From Larus michahellis (lineage: Eukaryota; Chordata; Aves; Charadriiformes; Laridae): a DNA stretch of 64,000 nt. The DNA lies in NCBI RefSeq assembly GCF_964199755.1, contig NC_133911.1:4429001-4493000 (forward strand), written 5' to 3'. The notes under the pieces were generated by a model. It ran no database searches. It was given only the letters and a program-made list of their open reading frames with translations, and was not told the origin of the DNA. Shown here piece after piece: positions 12,201-22,194 of the stretch. The first letter of the stretch is position 1. Each line of letters opens with the position of its first letter. Both the position numbers and the translations under genes were made by a program.

Positions 12201-15200
12201 AGCATTTCCCACTCCTCTGGAGCCCTCCCCAGCCAGCCGTCTGCTCCCCTGGCTGGGCTGGGCTGGTGGCAAGCGCCTTCCTGCCCCAGCCCCAGCCCCA
12301 CGGGCCCGGATCCCGTTAGCTCAGCTATCCCGCTGCATCTGACACAGTCCAGATCATCGGAAACCTGGTTTCTCTCAGGGTTCGGGGAAGCAGCGGGACT
12401 CTCGCAGCGCCAGTGCCCTGACATGTTCTTTCGCTCTCTCCCGGTCTCGGATGCCTCATCCTACAGGTAGAGCAAGTTAATAATTAACCCGCCTCAGCCC
12501 CTGCAGACCCCAGTGACTCCCGGCTGAATCACTAACCCCGGCAGCAGGAAGAGCTCAGCCTTGCGAGGCTGGTGCCCTGGGGCTCCCAAAGCTGCTGTTT
12601 AATGATAAAAGAAGCAAATGAGAAGCACCGCTCTTCTGCCACATCCTCCCCCCTCACTCTGCTAAGGCTTTGCAGGAGCCGTAACTGGGAAGCGTGGGAA
12701 ATGGGGCAGAAGGCACCGGCTTTGTGTGCCCGCTGCCCGTGGCAGGGTCCAGAAGGGACCTGGTTTTCAGGAATGTCACTTGCCCCAGTCCCAAACCGCC
12801 TGCCGTGGCCAGAGGTCTGGCCACCCCATCTCCTCCGAGATTGCATCCGGAGAGTCCCGGGCTGATGGCTCCTCTCTAACCTGGCCCTGCAGCAGCTGAT
12901 CACCTCCCGCCCTCGGAGGTGTTTCTCCCGAAAAGACAGGAGTGGGAAAGGGGCTAAACCAAGGCTTTCTCCAGGCCACACAAGAAGCTTGTGGCTGAGC
13001 AGGCAGTTTGAATCCCATCTGCCCCAGGCAAGGGTAACATCTAAACAACTGCTCCACCCTCCTTCCCTCCCTGAAGAGATCCCTCACTCTCTCGTGCTCC
13101 CGAATGAATAATCTCTCCGTGACCTTTGTTTTGTCAGTCCGCAGGACTCATTTTCCAGGATCCGCTAACATGACAGCTCCCCCTGCTTCCCCAGGGGAGG
13201 CATCCAGGATCCATCTGGGACCTGGTCCCGTCAAGTGCTGCCCAACCCTTCTGGAGGGACGTGCCCAATACTCTCATTCACAAATAACGGGCAGGACTGT
13301 GAAACAGCCCCAGTTCTGCTGTGCTTCCCACCTCTTAGACTTCAGGATACGTTCTCCAAGAGAGAGGACAGCACTCACCCACGGCCACCTCACGAGCCAG
13401 GAGTAGGACCCCAGTCCTGCTCCTTTCTCAGGCTCACACGAGGAAAAGCCAAGGCCCTTTGGGTTGGAAAGGGCCAACCTGGGAGCAGCTGAAGGGAAAG
13501 GGACTGCGGGGTCCCTGCTTGTGGAGAGCAGATGTTTGAATCTCTGCAGCAACCCAAAGTACAGGGCTGCTGACAACTGGGTCCTGCAATACACCAAGCC
13601 CTTGACCAGCACCTCGTCCCCAGGGAAATACAGCCAGCCAGCAGCCAGAAACCCAAGAGATAATGTCCTGCCGCTGATATGACCCGTCAAGCTGTGAGTC
13701 TCTGCCTCGGTTTCCCTTTGGCCCATATCCGCAGAGCCTACTTGCCACACAGTGGGGCAGATGCACGCACAGTACAGCCCAACAAGCCCCGAGACTGGGT
13801 CCCCATCCCTGGCCCACCCAAAGGGACCCGCGCAAACGTAGTGGGGCTCATGGTTTCACCTCGGCTTTCCCTCCGCAGTGCTGGGAAATGGGCCATATGG
13901 CCACAAGGCTGGTACGTGCCTGGGACAGACCTGCCCTTCCTGATTACCTTCCCAAGGCTTCTTGCTAGCACGCTGCCTGCTCTGTCTCATTCCAGCGTGG
14001 GAATGAATCATCCTACCTTTGAATGCTCGCTCGCTCGCTCTCATTTTCCCTTCCTTCCCAGGCTACCCAGAAACAAAAGAACCGATGGCAAAGGGGCTGT
14101 GTGAGATATTCCCACCATGCCGCCTGCTTTGCTCTCAGCGCGACCCTCCCACCCTGTCACAAATTTGGGCTAATGGCAGGTCCCCTCGACACCCGCGTGG
14201 GGACCCTGCAGCACAGCGAAGGCCACGGGGCTCATCCCTCCCTGGGCTGCGGATGGGACCTCCATCTCCTTGAGACAGACCTGCTGCTACCCCCAGAGCC
14301 AGACCCATTGTCCCTCTTACGTCCTTGGGGTGGGTGGGAAAAATCTCTGGGAGGAGTGGGGAAGGGGGTTGGATGTGTTTGTACTTGCCTTTCCTGGAAT
14401 ATACTGCAGGATTTTGTCTGTGGTCGTATCTCTCTCCTGCCCTCCTTCTATACCAAAAAAGCTGGGGAGTTTTTTCTTGCCATTTTGCCTACAGAGGGGA
14501 GAAAAAAACAAAAACAAAAACAAAACCAAAAACAAAACCACGCATGCAAACACAGATCTAGGCTGATGCATCGTGAATTCTGCCCAGAAATAAGGAAGCC
14601 AGAAAGCTAAGTAAGCAATTTGTCACGGGCTTTCTAATCATCCCAGCAGAGCAAAGGGCTGATCAACAGCCTGGGAGAATCGTAATGGGGTTTGTGCTGC
14701 ACTTGTTGATGTTTCTTTGCTTTTTTACATGCCTTTGCATAACCAAACGATCAGCTGGGCTCATCTGTGTCTCCAAATCAGCGGAAGGACCAGATGTTCC
14801 ATTGCAAAATACAAAGACCAAATCCAGCCCTGACAACTAGTCCAAAGCCCCTGGAGCGGCGATGCATATGCACACGTACACACCGTATATTCACAAACAG
14901 GTTTTATTTCTACCTTTGTGGGTTTCCTCTCCCTTTCCTTCCACTCCCAGCAAGGCCCCCAGCTTCTCCTTGCGCACACACCACTAACGAGCAGTTCCCG
15001 ATGCCGTTTAAGCAGCGCTGGGACTGCTTTGGTGGGATTTCCCGGCGGTTGCTCTCTCTTTCAACCAGATTGCAGCCTGTAGTTCAGCAGAAACCCGGCT
15101 TATCTCCATGGAGAGCCAGGAGCGTGGGAAGCCGGGATTCCGTGGGCACAGGAGGTGCTCTGTGGCTCGGCTGCTCCCCTGCAGCTACCTGATGGCCCCC

Positions 15201-16269
15201 CTCCAGGGTCCAAATTCCCCAACCGATCCCCTCTCTTTTACCCCACAGGAGCTCCACAGGCTCCTAGAGGTTTGCTCCCGATTTCTGGCAGCACAGGAGA
15301 CCAAGGGGATGGTTTCAGCGTCTCCTCTGGTTTAGAAACCCCCTCAGCCTGGCGGAGTTTATGGGGTTTGCCTCAAAGCCCAACACGTATGTCGAACCCA
15401 AGGTAGATGAGGAGTCACCCTGCTTCCCGACAGAGCTCCTGTCCAGCCCAGAACGCTCAGGATGGGGAGGGCTCTGCTTTGTGGGTGCTTAGGTACCGGC
15501 AGCAGCGCTGTGACACGCTGATGGGAGCACGGGCCATGGGAAAAGCAGGGCACAGGGTCATATTTTGTCCTATTTTGGGACAGGCATCCATCGCTGGGGT
15601 ACCAGAACGCTGCCCTGGCCAGCCCAGCACCAAAGTCCCCCGAGGATTTTACAGGCATTTTCTCTTGCGTCTTCCTTTCAGGGTTACAAAGGCAGGGCAA
15701 ATATTATTGGGCAGAATGTTGGGATTTGGGGCTTTCTCTCTCAAGTGGGAAGAGTGTGAATGCTGTTTTTTCACAACACAGCACCGCAACTCCGGGTGTC
15801 ACGAATACAAAAAAAAAAAAAAAAAAAAGTTGCAGGTGAACACAAGGAGTGTCAGGCGTTCTGCACCTTGCCCTGCCTGTCCCACAGAGGGGAGTTTTAA
15901 TTTTCAAAGCGAAATGAAATAAATCGCCTTTCTCCTGGGGGCGGCGTCTCTGGGATACTCTGCCGGCAGAGATCTAGGATTCCTTCCCAGGCACTTGTGG
16001 GGAGCCGATCGCGTTTAGCACCCCGTAAAACCATGCAAAAGCCCGATTCTGCCGAGCACGGAAAATAACTCCTGGGTTTCCTGAGCTGGGGCTCGGCTGC
16101 CAGCCCAGTCCTGCGTGGTGCATCGCACGGGGGGGAAAGCCGGCAGGGAACTGGAAAGGCAGCCCAAAGGAAAAGCAAGCGTTACTTACTCTTTCTTCAG
16201 CGAAGGCTTCCTTCTGAAAGAGCTCCTGAGCCGCCCAGGTGCCTGAGGAACACAAGTTATGTTCCCCAT
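123..16269 (-). CDS. PLEKHN1: PLEKHN1, pleckstrin homology domain containing N1 (partial, exons 1-7, interrupted by introns)
   Basis: Seven exons, join of 16269-16190, 14488-14389, 7993-7847, 7480-7400, 5508-5421, 1850-1726 and 272-123, give 257 codons with every phase closing. The protein starts [18 protein letters not shown], which matches the human PLEKHN1 start (MGNSHCVPQAPRRLR) that I recall. A basic segment, [15 protein letters not shown], precedes the first PH domain (about residues 95-200). That domain ends in the usual tryptophan helix [12 protein letters not shown]. Exon 7 carries a linker and the first strand of the second PH domain ([12 protein letters not shown]). The rest of PH2 and the C-terminus lie left of base 1. 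Known role (CLPABP): binds cardiolipin and phosphatidic acid, associated with mitochondria. Met-Gly plus Cys6 suggests N-myristoylation and palmitoylation; this is inference. Exon 2 ends in a GC donor, and exons 5 and 6 both end in the weak donor GTTGGT. Identity is secure; the least certain element is the GC donor. Confidence 0.93.
273..1725 (-). other. PLEKHN1 intron 6
   Basis: GT-AG intron with a GTTGGT donor. GC-rich, and I see no repeat or RNA gene. Open frames here are shadows; the long minus-strand frame 1048-1908 is exon 6 reading through into this intron. Confidence 0.8.
1726..1850 (-). CDS. PLEKHN1: PLEKHN1 exon 6 (41 codons plus 2 bases, end of PH domain 1)
   Basis: Acceptor CATACCTAG, donor CAG|GTTGGT. 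It encodes [18 protein letters not shown] followed by [14 protein letters not shown] and ends FLSQ. The Trp is the conserved residue of the C-terminal PH helix. Confidence 0.95.
2290..2680. promoter_or_regulatory. AT-rich island with homeodomain-like core motifs (candidate enhancer)
   Basis: Within a GC-rich intron this stretch switches to low GC with clustered TAAT/ATTA cores (GTTAATAATAATTTATGG, GATTAATAATTTACC, GGTTAATTAAGAC). This is the look of a conserved vertebrate non-coding element. Function is inferred only. Confidence 0.3.
2690..2935. repeat. MIR/CORE-SINE-like relics
   Basis: GCTGGGGAAACTGAGGCAGA at about 2720 resembles the MIR consensus GGGGAAACTGAGGC. About 130 bases on, TTGGTTTCCCTGTCTTTGCA with AATGGAAATGAG resembles the reverse complement of the same region. 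Old and degraded; boundaries are approximate. Confidence 0.4.
4849..5190 (-). mobile_element. CR1 LINE, 3' end fragment (copy a)
   Basis: Minus-orientation CR1 3' end. On the plus strand it opens with the reverse-complemented tail (GAATCAGAGACACAGAACGG) and runs into the conserved GGCCTCTGGAGATCACCCAG block. It lies in PLEKHN1 intron 5. By eye it is about 97% identical over 300 bases to the copy at 6630-7085. Only the 3' end is present, as expected for 5'-truncated CR1 insertions. Confidence 0.9.
5421..5508 (-). CDS. PLEKHN1: PLEKHN1 exon 5 (29 codons plus 1 base)
   Basis: Acceptor TTCTTACGCAG, donor GCAG|GTTGGT. It encodes [16 protein letters not shown] and ends QEDHAFRIA plus a split Gly, matching human GLLPLTELSVCPLEG ... 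HAFQITG. A run of 16 C (transcript sense) lies about 27 bases upstream of the acceptor. Exon length is not a multiple of three. Confidence 0.93.
5536..5551. repeat. Homopolymer G16 (C16 in the PLEKHN1 transcript)
   Basis: Uninterrupted run of 16 G on the plus strand. In the PLEKHN1 transcript it is C16 starting about 27 bases upstream of the exon 5 acceptor. Confidence 0.95.
6630..7085 (-). mobile_element. CR1 LINE, 3' end fragment (copy b)
   Basis: Same subfamily and orientation as copy a but extending further 5', including the CCAGACTGAAGAGACCCAAA and CCCCTCAGCATCTTGG blocks typical of CR1. The 3' tail is CAGAATCACAGAACAGTGGG on the plus strand. It lies in PLEKHN1 intron 4. Confidence 0.92.
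7400..7480 (-). CDS. PLEKHN1: PLEKHN1 exon 4 (27 codons)
   Basis: Acceptor TTTTCTGCAG, donor CAG|GTAGGG, phase 0 at both ends. It encodes [17 protein letters not shown] and on to GLTYQ, the middle strands of PH domain 1, aligning with human DVSDCYLELFPAHLYFQ. Confidence 0.95.
7847..7993 (-). CDS. PLEKHN1: PLEKHN1 exon 3 (49 codons, start of PH domain 1)
   Basis: Acceptor TTGGTGCAG, donor CAG|GTAAGC, phase 0 at both ends. It encodes [14 protein letters not shown], then the basic [15 protein letters not shown] and the first PH strands [13 protein letters not shown]. Confidence 0.95.
9402..9870 (+). mobile_element. CR1 LINE, 3' end fragment (copy c)
   Basis: Plus-orientation CR1. It opens GGGGAGAGTCCAGCGGAGGC, includes GCTGTTCAGCCTGGAGAAGA, then GGTGATCTCCAGAGGTCCCT and a short ATTCTATAAT tail. 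It is inverted relative to copies a and b and of the same subfamily (shared CCCCGCCTGGACGCGTTCCT). It lies in PLEKHN1 intron 2. Confidence 0.92.
10506..11080 (-). mobile_element. CR1 LINE, 3' end fragment (copy d)
   Basis: Minus orientation. It starts with the tail ATAGAATCATAGAATGGTTC and continues through GGTTGGAAGGGACCATTAAG to a 5' part containing CAGTACTGCAGGTGGGGTCT. It is a different CR1 subfamily from copies a-c, with a CCAACCTGGCCTTGAACCCC block instead of GGCGGGGTTG. Confidence 0.92.
11517..11595 (+). mobile_element. CR1 LINE, very short 3' tail (copy e)
   Basis: GGCAGGGGGTTGGAACTAGA, then GGTCCCTTCCAACCCGAACC, ending in the CR1 octamer tail ATTCTATGATTCTATGG. About 80 bases survive. 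Confidence 0.9.
14389..14488 (-). CDS. PLEKHN1: PLEKHN1 exon 2 (33 codons plus 1 base)
   Basis: The acceptor is CTGTAG after a long T-rich tract. The first base completes the split Glu27. The exon reads [11 protein letters not shown] ... [12 protein letters not shown], where DKILQYIPG corresponds to human NKLFHYIPG. It ends AAAG followed by GCAAGT, a GC donor. No GT donor keeps the frame with the next exon. Confidence 0.88.
14501..14539. repeat. Imperfect (CAAAAA)n microsatellite
   Basis: About six units of CAAAAA/CAAAAC. On the minus strand it supplies the T-rich tract directly upstream of the PLEKHN1 exon 2 acceptor at 14488. Confidence 0.9.
15809..15828. repeat. Homopolymer A20
   Basis: Uninterrupted run of 20 A in PLEKHN1 intron 1. 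No SINE body was recognised in front of it. Confidence 0.95.
16190..16269 (-). CDS. PLEKHN1: PLEKHN1 exon 1 (residues 1-26 plus 2 bases)
   Basis: The ATG is the complement of CAT at 16267-16269. The exon reads [18 protein letters not shown] through KPSLKK and ends at donor GTAAGT (16189-16184) in phase 2. The start was chosen by match to the recalled human N-terminus and by lying at the edge of a CpG-rich promoter. Confidence 0.93.
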
Positions 16270-16600
16270 GCCGGCAGCGACTGGAAGCGCCCGGGAGCAG
16301 CGGGGAGGTTTGCGTGTATGCGTGTCACCCAGACGCTCCCCTTCCGCTCGCCGTGACTCGGGCGGGTGTGGGCTGCGGGCGGCTTTCGGCCGAGGTTCCC
16401 TTCTCCTGCTCCTGCCCCTTCTCCTTCTCCTCCTGCCCCTCTCCCCCCGCCCCGTCGGGGCTGGCAGAGCCGGCGCTGGGAGGAGCGAGCCAGGTGAGAG
16501 GCAGCGGGCCCGGAGGGGGCAGGCAGGGCAGGGCAGGCAGGGCAGGCAGAAGAGACAGGGCGGCAGCCTCTGCCCCCCACAGCATCCCCCAGACAGGCAG
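16270..16600 (-). promoter_or_regulatory. PLEKHN1 promoter region, CpG-rich
   Basis: About 330 bases directly upstream of the PLEKHN1 ATG are very rich in G+C and CpG, with repeated purine/pyrimidine-asymmetric blocks (TCTCCTGCTCC-like runs on the plus strand). No TATA box was seen. The transcription start cannot be fixed from sequence alone. Confidence 0.6.
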
Positions 16601-16639
16601 GAGGGCTCCCCAGTGAGCCGCGGGATCCCAGCCGCCCCC

Positions 16640-19600
16640 CTCCGACAGCTTCTCTCTTCGCCCATTCTCATATTAATAAGCATTTCAAGCTTGGGGGATT
16701 TCTCAATTAACAAAACGGTGCCCCCAAGGTGGGCGAATCCGGCCTTAGACCTCATTTTCCCTGTAATTAAGAACTCAGAATTAACAACCCGGCGGTGCTT
16801 CGCTCGCCGCGGCGCGCTAACGTTTCTTCCCAGCAAACAGGACGAAGCCGGAGCCCCGGGGAAACACGCCTGGAGCGTTTTTATTTTTCTTTTTCCCCAA
16901 AAGGAAATCGATCGCTGTTCAGTTCAGGGGGAAGGAAAAAAAAGGACACGGGAAGATAATATTGGTGATTATTGTTTAAGCGTTCTCCCAGGTGTTCAAA
17001 AAGGCAGCACTCAGAGCAGTTGTATTAGTTAAAAAGAACTAGCGTGGATTAGAGGTGAAGAAAATAATACAAAAATATAACAAATTTACAGGGGAAAGCT
17101 AGAATATATCAAAATCTAGGGATTGTGGAAAATTGATAAAGGAAGAAAAATCCAAAAGGAGAAGTGTGATCAATGAAACTAAAGGGATATTTATAGAAGA
17201 AATGCTTTCAAAGGAGGCAAACCAAAAATTCCTGACCATGGTGTGAGTCCTTTACTGTGTGGAAACAGAAATAATCATAGTGAGTAGTTGATGATAATAC
17301 AGCAGAATTAATATTTCTGTTCTGTCTATTGAAAAAAAACCAGTATAGTCATAAGAAACGACAAACCCCTTTTCATTCCACGGTCCTGCAGGTGGCTGTT
17401 AAAAAGGAAACACAGAACTTTGATGCTCGGGATCGGAAGGTCCAGAGAATTCATATCCAAGAGTTTTACAAGACCTGAACCACAAAGGGCTTGGATCGCT
17501 GCTGTTCATTTGCAGGAAGTCTTGCAGGACCGTGGGATTTGCAAAGAACTTGCATAAATTAATAGGGATTTCCACGGGTAAAGATGACCATCCCGGTAAT
17601 TATGGGTTTGTCAGTTGACACTGATTCCGAGGAAAATGATGTAACAGCTGTTAGGGAGTTTGATTAACTTTAAGAATTAAAGGAGGGGAATATAATGAAT
17701 ACAAATCAACTCAGGGTTATGGAAATTAGATCTTGTCAAGCTAATTTAATTGCTACCACATTTGAAAAAAAAAGAAATAACCAGGTTTAGTTAATATAAA
17801 TAATAGTACGAAATTACTATAAAGCGCGTGATGTGACACGTCTTCGCAACTTTCTAGTAAGACTCCAAAAGGCTGCAGAGGGTGTAAGACCCACCGATCC
17901 ATCACAGACCGGCCAGCCACGGAGAGGCGACAGCAACTGTGCACCAGGACTGACTGTTGTCCGCGAAGAGGGTTTCTGCCGGCTGCTCCAGGGAGCATTT
18001 TTGCCTCCAGACCGTTTCCAGTGACAGTCCAGCAGCTCCATCTTGCTACGGTAGCAGAGAGGCTACAGGGATGCAAGAGGCTGGAAGCGGCTGCACGGGG
18101 AAGGGACCTGTGACAACCGGCTGGCAGCGAGGTGACAAGAAGAGACGCAGAGAAAGTGAGGCTGGGGAGGTTGAACCTGGGAACACGGCATGCATTTTTA
18201 ACGGGAAAGGTTATTTCTTACCGGAACAGCTCCCAGAGGACTGTGATGGCTTCTTCAACAAGGGGTTTTTAAAACCAGGAGAGGATGTTTTCCTGGAAAA
18301 CCTGTTTGAATCAAACTGGGATTTGCTACGTGAGGTCTTACGGACACCCCGGGTGTGTTGGACTCCCTCTGTTTGCATCTGCCTTGTCTTGGAACTGAAG
18401 TCACCCTGCAGTCTCAAAACCAACACATCCCGAAAGCGGTAACTGTGGTCAGGCAACATTTGCATGGAGAGCGTGGCTGATAACAAACGTGCCATAAAGT
18501 TTCTCAAATGCTTCCACATCTTTGACCTTTAAAAAACAGCCTCTTTATCCCCCTCCCCTTTCTGCGGTGTAAGCCATTAACCCTTCATAGCCAAGCAAAG
18601 CAACAGGACACCCCTCCAGGGGCCCCCTGTGAAAAACTCCGTAATTTTTATGGCAGGGCACTTCTGCCGGCTCCGCTCTCCCTGCACAGCTGTGACACGA
18701 CTACCCAACAGCAGCGCCACATCCCAGCGCCTCCTGGCAGAGACCGAAAATGACAGTGAACAGTAACAACTGGGGTTTATTCAGGAAAAGTACGATTCCT
18801 CTTAAGATCCGTGGCTAACACGCTCAGCACTGTGACCAGAAATACGCCGTTCCTCCAACAGGTTTGTTCTAAATAAAACCTTACAGCTCAAAATAGGGAT
18901 AAAACTGCCTCTCTCCTGCTGTTATTGCAGGTCCTACAAATATGCATCGTCTTGCTCACTGGGACACCGGTGACACCACCCTGAGTGGCAGGGCCGGGTG
19001 CGAGCGGTGGCTGCGGACAGGACCCTCTCTCCGGGTGCTGGGGACACAGGCTCGGCAGGGACACCGCTCTCCGGACCCCCATGGCTCTGCTTCCAGGAGG
19101 GCCTGCCTTGGGCAGGGAAGCGGTTAGGCTCCAGACTTTGGAAAGACTTTTACAGCGCGGTAGTGATTTATAGAAGCCCGAAACAGAAGCAAGAGGCTGG
19201 AGAGCAGCAAGAAAGAGGACACGGTGGGGCTACGGCCAAGTCTGGCGTGCCGGCTGTACAGCATCGCGGCTCGGCTGCAGTACACACGCATGGGAAAGTT
19301 CCCTTTCAGGCCCCATGGGACATCGCCATGCGGCTTCTCATTCCTCTTTTCACCCCCTGCACTCCCACAGCCCATGAAATGGGTTTAGGATTCCCCCCCT
19401 CCTCCCCAGGCCGCAGTGAGTGGCAGCAGCTCGTGAAGTGGGATCTCTGGTGCGGAGCGTGAGGAATGGGGCCAAGCAGCTCTGCCTGCCCCCAGGCAGC
19501 TCCTGCCCCCAGGCAAGATGTGTGTGGCAGCTGGAGGATGGGTCTCATCTGGTTTTCATTTCCACGGCAGGGGAAAGCTGTCAACAGCACTGGAGATGGG

Positions 19601-20157
19601 GAGTCCTGGGGAGACCAAACTCGAATTTAGCAGCGGGGAGAGGTGTGAATCAGTCTGTGCCTTGGGCTGGGCTTTTCCCAGCGGTCTCCAACACCATCAG
19701 CATCTTTGTCCTGCTTTTTCTCTGGGGTAGGGTGAAGGCATGCAGAGCCTTGGACATACCCGCCCAGGACCCTCTCTGGGAATAGGAAGCACCTTGTCCA
19801 CAGGACAGCAACATCCCAGGTCGGGACCTGGGCTAAAAGCTGCTCCTTTTAGCTCACCTGCGGTGCGGCCGTTCCTTCAAAGCTGGCTTTGGCTCCTCTG
19901 CTGATGTCCACAACAGCAGGGCCAGTCCGAAGTGGCCTCCAGACGGGTTCCTGTCCCTGCTCTGTGCAAATGCCTTGAAGCCCAGAGTGGCTAAACCCCG
20001 GCAGATGAGATGTCACCGGTGGCTGTTCAGGCTCCGATGCGCAGCATCCTCTGCCTGGGGCTCCTTCCCCTCCCCTGCACAGGGCAATGCAGAGAGCAGC
20101 TCCCTGCCTGTGCAGGAGTGGGGCCAGAGAAGTGAAAAGGAAGGATGCAAGAGGCAG
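16640..20157. other. Intergenic region between PLEKHN1 5' end and KLHL17 3' end
   Basis: From about 16.66 to 16.79 kb there are TAAT-rich motifs just upstream of the PLEKHN1 CpG region. About 17.06-17.79 kb holds an old LINE fragment. From 17.8 to 20.16 kb I see no gene. Open frames here lack splice sites, homology or codon periodicity that I can recognise. Confidence 0.6.
17060..17790 (+). mobile_element. Degraded LINE (CR1-like) internal fragment
   Basis: AT-rich block resembling the reverse-transcriptase region of amniote LINEs. GGTAATTATGGGTTTGTCAG reads like the NYRPVSL motif, and GGTTATGGAAATTAGATCTT followed by GTCAAGCTAATTTAATTGC resembles the block ahead of the catalytic domain. No intact frame remains. 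Family assignment is by eye. Confidence 0.5.
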
Positions 20158-20180
20158 GATCAGGTATTCAAGAAAATGTC

Positions 20181-20186
20181 TTTATT
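20181..20186 (-). other. Candidate KLHL17 polyadenylation signal
   Basis: TTTATT on the plus strand is AATAAA on the minus strand. It is followed in transcript direction by a T-rich stretch (GACATTTTCTTG). Confidence 0.45.
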
Positions 20187-22194
20187 GTACATGTTGGCTT
20201 CTATTGCTTGTATCCCCTCCCCATCCCATGTAGTGCAAAAAATTCAGAGAAACAGAGTTCCACATAAATAAGTCAGATAACTTACAGAGAAATCAAAGTG
20301 ACGACGGTTTGACATGGAGTAGACCGGGTCTGCCTACCAGTAAGGCCAAGCGAACCTCTCCCCCCACGTCGGGGCAAGGGCTCCTGCCTGGCTTTGCTGT
20401 CTCACTGCAGACTGACACCGGGGTCCCTGGGCGAAACACATCAACACACGCAGCCCGGAGCCGCCCGCGCAGGGATGCTCCTCCGCTGGGACAAGCTCAC
20501 AGGGGAAAATCGCACAAATAACATTTTGGGTGAGACGCCAACTAACTAAAACTGGCAGAGAAGCCACGCACAGTTGACAGTTCTCCTCCCCTCACAGGCA
20601 GGGTACTACGCACAGACAGACAGACACAGACACACGTCCCCTCCCAGGCCTCCGGCTCAGCGAGGGACGTGCAGCACCAGAAGCAATCCCACCCTGGGAC
20701 CTCCCAGGGCAGAGGCTGACACCTCGTGTCCACACAGTGCGGGTCGGGGTGCTCCGGACCCCCGCAAGCTGCTGGGGAACCATTTTGCCCTTTCCTTCTT
20801 TCTTTCTCTTTCACGGGAAAGCAGTGAGCACCTGCATAGTTAGTACATCAGAGACACGAAAGGCTCCCTCCTCCCCAGGTTTCTGTGGAACAGGTTCAGT
20901 GGTGATATTGCTCGGGACCCAACCGGTGGGTGACAGGAGTCACACCGCCTGTTTCCCTGATCCTCAAGAGGCAGGACAGCATTGCACGCCACCTGTAGCG
21001 TAAATTGCTAAAGATTACAACTGGGGCCAAGGGCACATGGCACAAAAAATGCTCCTCAGCCTGCTACGCTCCTCGCTTCCCCTCTGGTTTTGCCTGCTGC
21101 CCCTGCTAAGGCAGCAGCCCTCCTTCACGCTACAGCAGCTACAGCTGGACCAGATGCTGAGCCACGGCTATAACGACTCATTCCTTGTTAGAAACCAGCC
21201 CCGTTTCTGCCTCAGCACCAGCACCTTTCACTTCTGACAGGGCCATGAGGCTTTTAGGAGATCCTCCTTCAAAAAAGGACACTGGAGCCAGGGGCACCTG
21301 GAATGCGCTGGTCGATACAAGTCCAGCAGAAGACTAAAATCCTGATGTTGCTTATAGGAATGGGAAGAAAAGGATTGAGACCTCGCTCACACAGAGCGGC
21401 AACAGAGCGGACTTCACCGATTTCATCATTCCTTCAAACGAAGCAGGTTGATGTGACCTACTTAGGGCAGCCCTACTGCCACACCGACCAAGAGACAACC
21501 CGCAGGAGCACAGCCTGGACATGTGCAGGGTCCTCTGCAATACGGAGGAACGGGAGAGCTGCCGAGCTGCGACAGGCTTGGCAAGCGAGAGGGGAATGAA
21601 AAGCAGATTTTGAGTCTGTTCTAAAAGCCAAAAAGGCCTCCTCAGCCTGAGAAGCCCAGACTGTCCTTGGGAAGAAGTTGGGGGGAGAAGCAGCCCAGAT
21701 TTTTCAGAAGCTGCTGGTAGTTTTGGGTGTCCAACGTTAGGCACTGTAAGGGGGCTTGTAAAACATGCAGGCACCTGCCCAGGAGAAATCAGATCGATGT
21801 AAAAATTGTGTGAAGTTGGGGAGTCCCTATCTCATCTCAAACTCTCCTTTCACCCCAAAGGAAAAAAGAAGAAATCTCCAGCCACTTGAAAATTTACGCC
21901 AACAAATACCATCACAAGTGAAATCCGAACTCTGTAAATGAAGAATGAGAAGGAGCGGGGTAAAAAGGATAAAGGAATTAGTTCAAAACAAACAAGTCCG
22001 ACCGTATTTCCAATGCTACATTTGAACACGATTGAGGTACCAGTGGTTGAGTCATTCCTCTGCAATGGAGAGAACACCTGATAACACGTCACAGTTCAAG
22101 GCTCGTAACGCACACCCTACAGCATACGCATTGAAAACACCACCCAAGAGGCTCCATGGCACAGGTGGGTCAAGGACAGGCCTGTGACTTACAG

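Larger units (their letters stand above)
7994..14388 (-). other. PLEKHN1 intron 2 (GC-AG intron)
   Basis: 6.4 kb intron opening with GCAAGT and closing with CAG. Holds three CR1 pieces (9402-9870, 10506-11080, 11517-11595) and G11 at 8564-8574. The remainder is GC-rich with no recognised exon. Confidence 0.75.
14489..16189 (-). other. PLEKHN1 intron 1
   Basis: GT-AG intron with a GTAAGT donor. Contains an imperfect CAAAAA/CAAAAC microsatellite at 14501-14539 next to the exon 2 acceptor, and A20 at 15809-15828. Nothing else was recognised. Confidence 0.75.

Noticed and set aside
16259-17032. 257-residue plus-strand open frame upstream of PLEKHN1
   Set aside because: Low-complexity Arg/Gly/Leu translation of the CpG-rich promoter, opposite strand, no homology.
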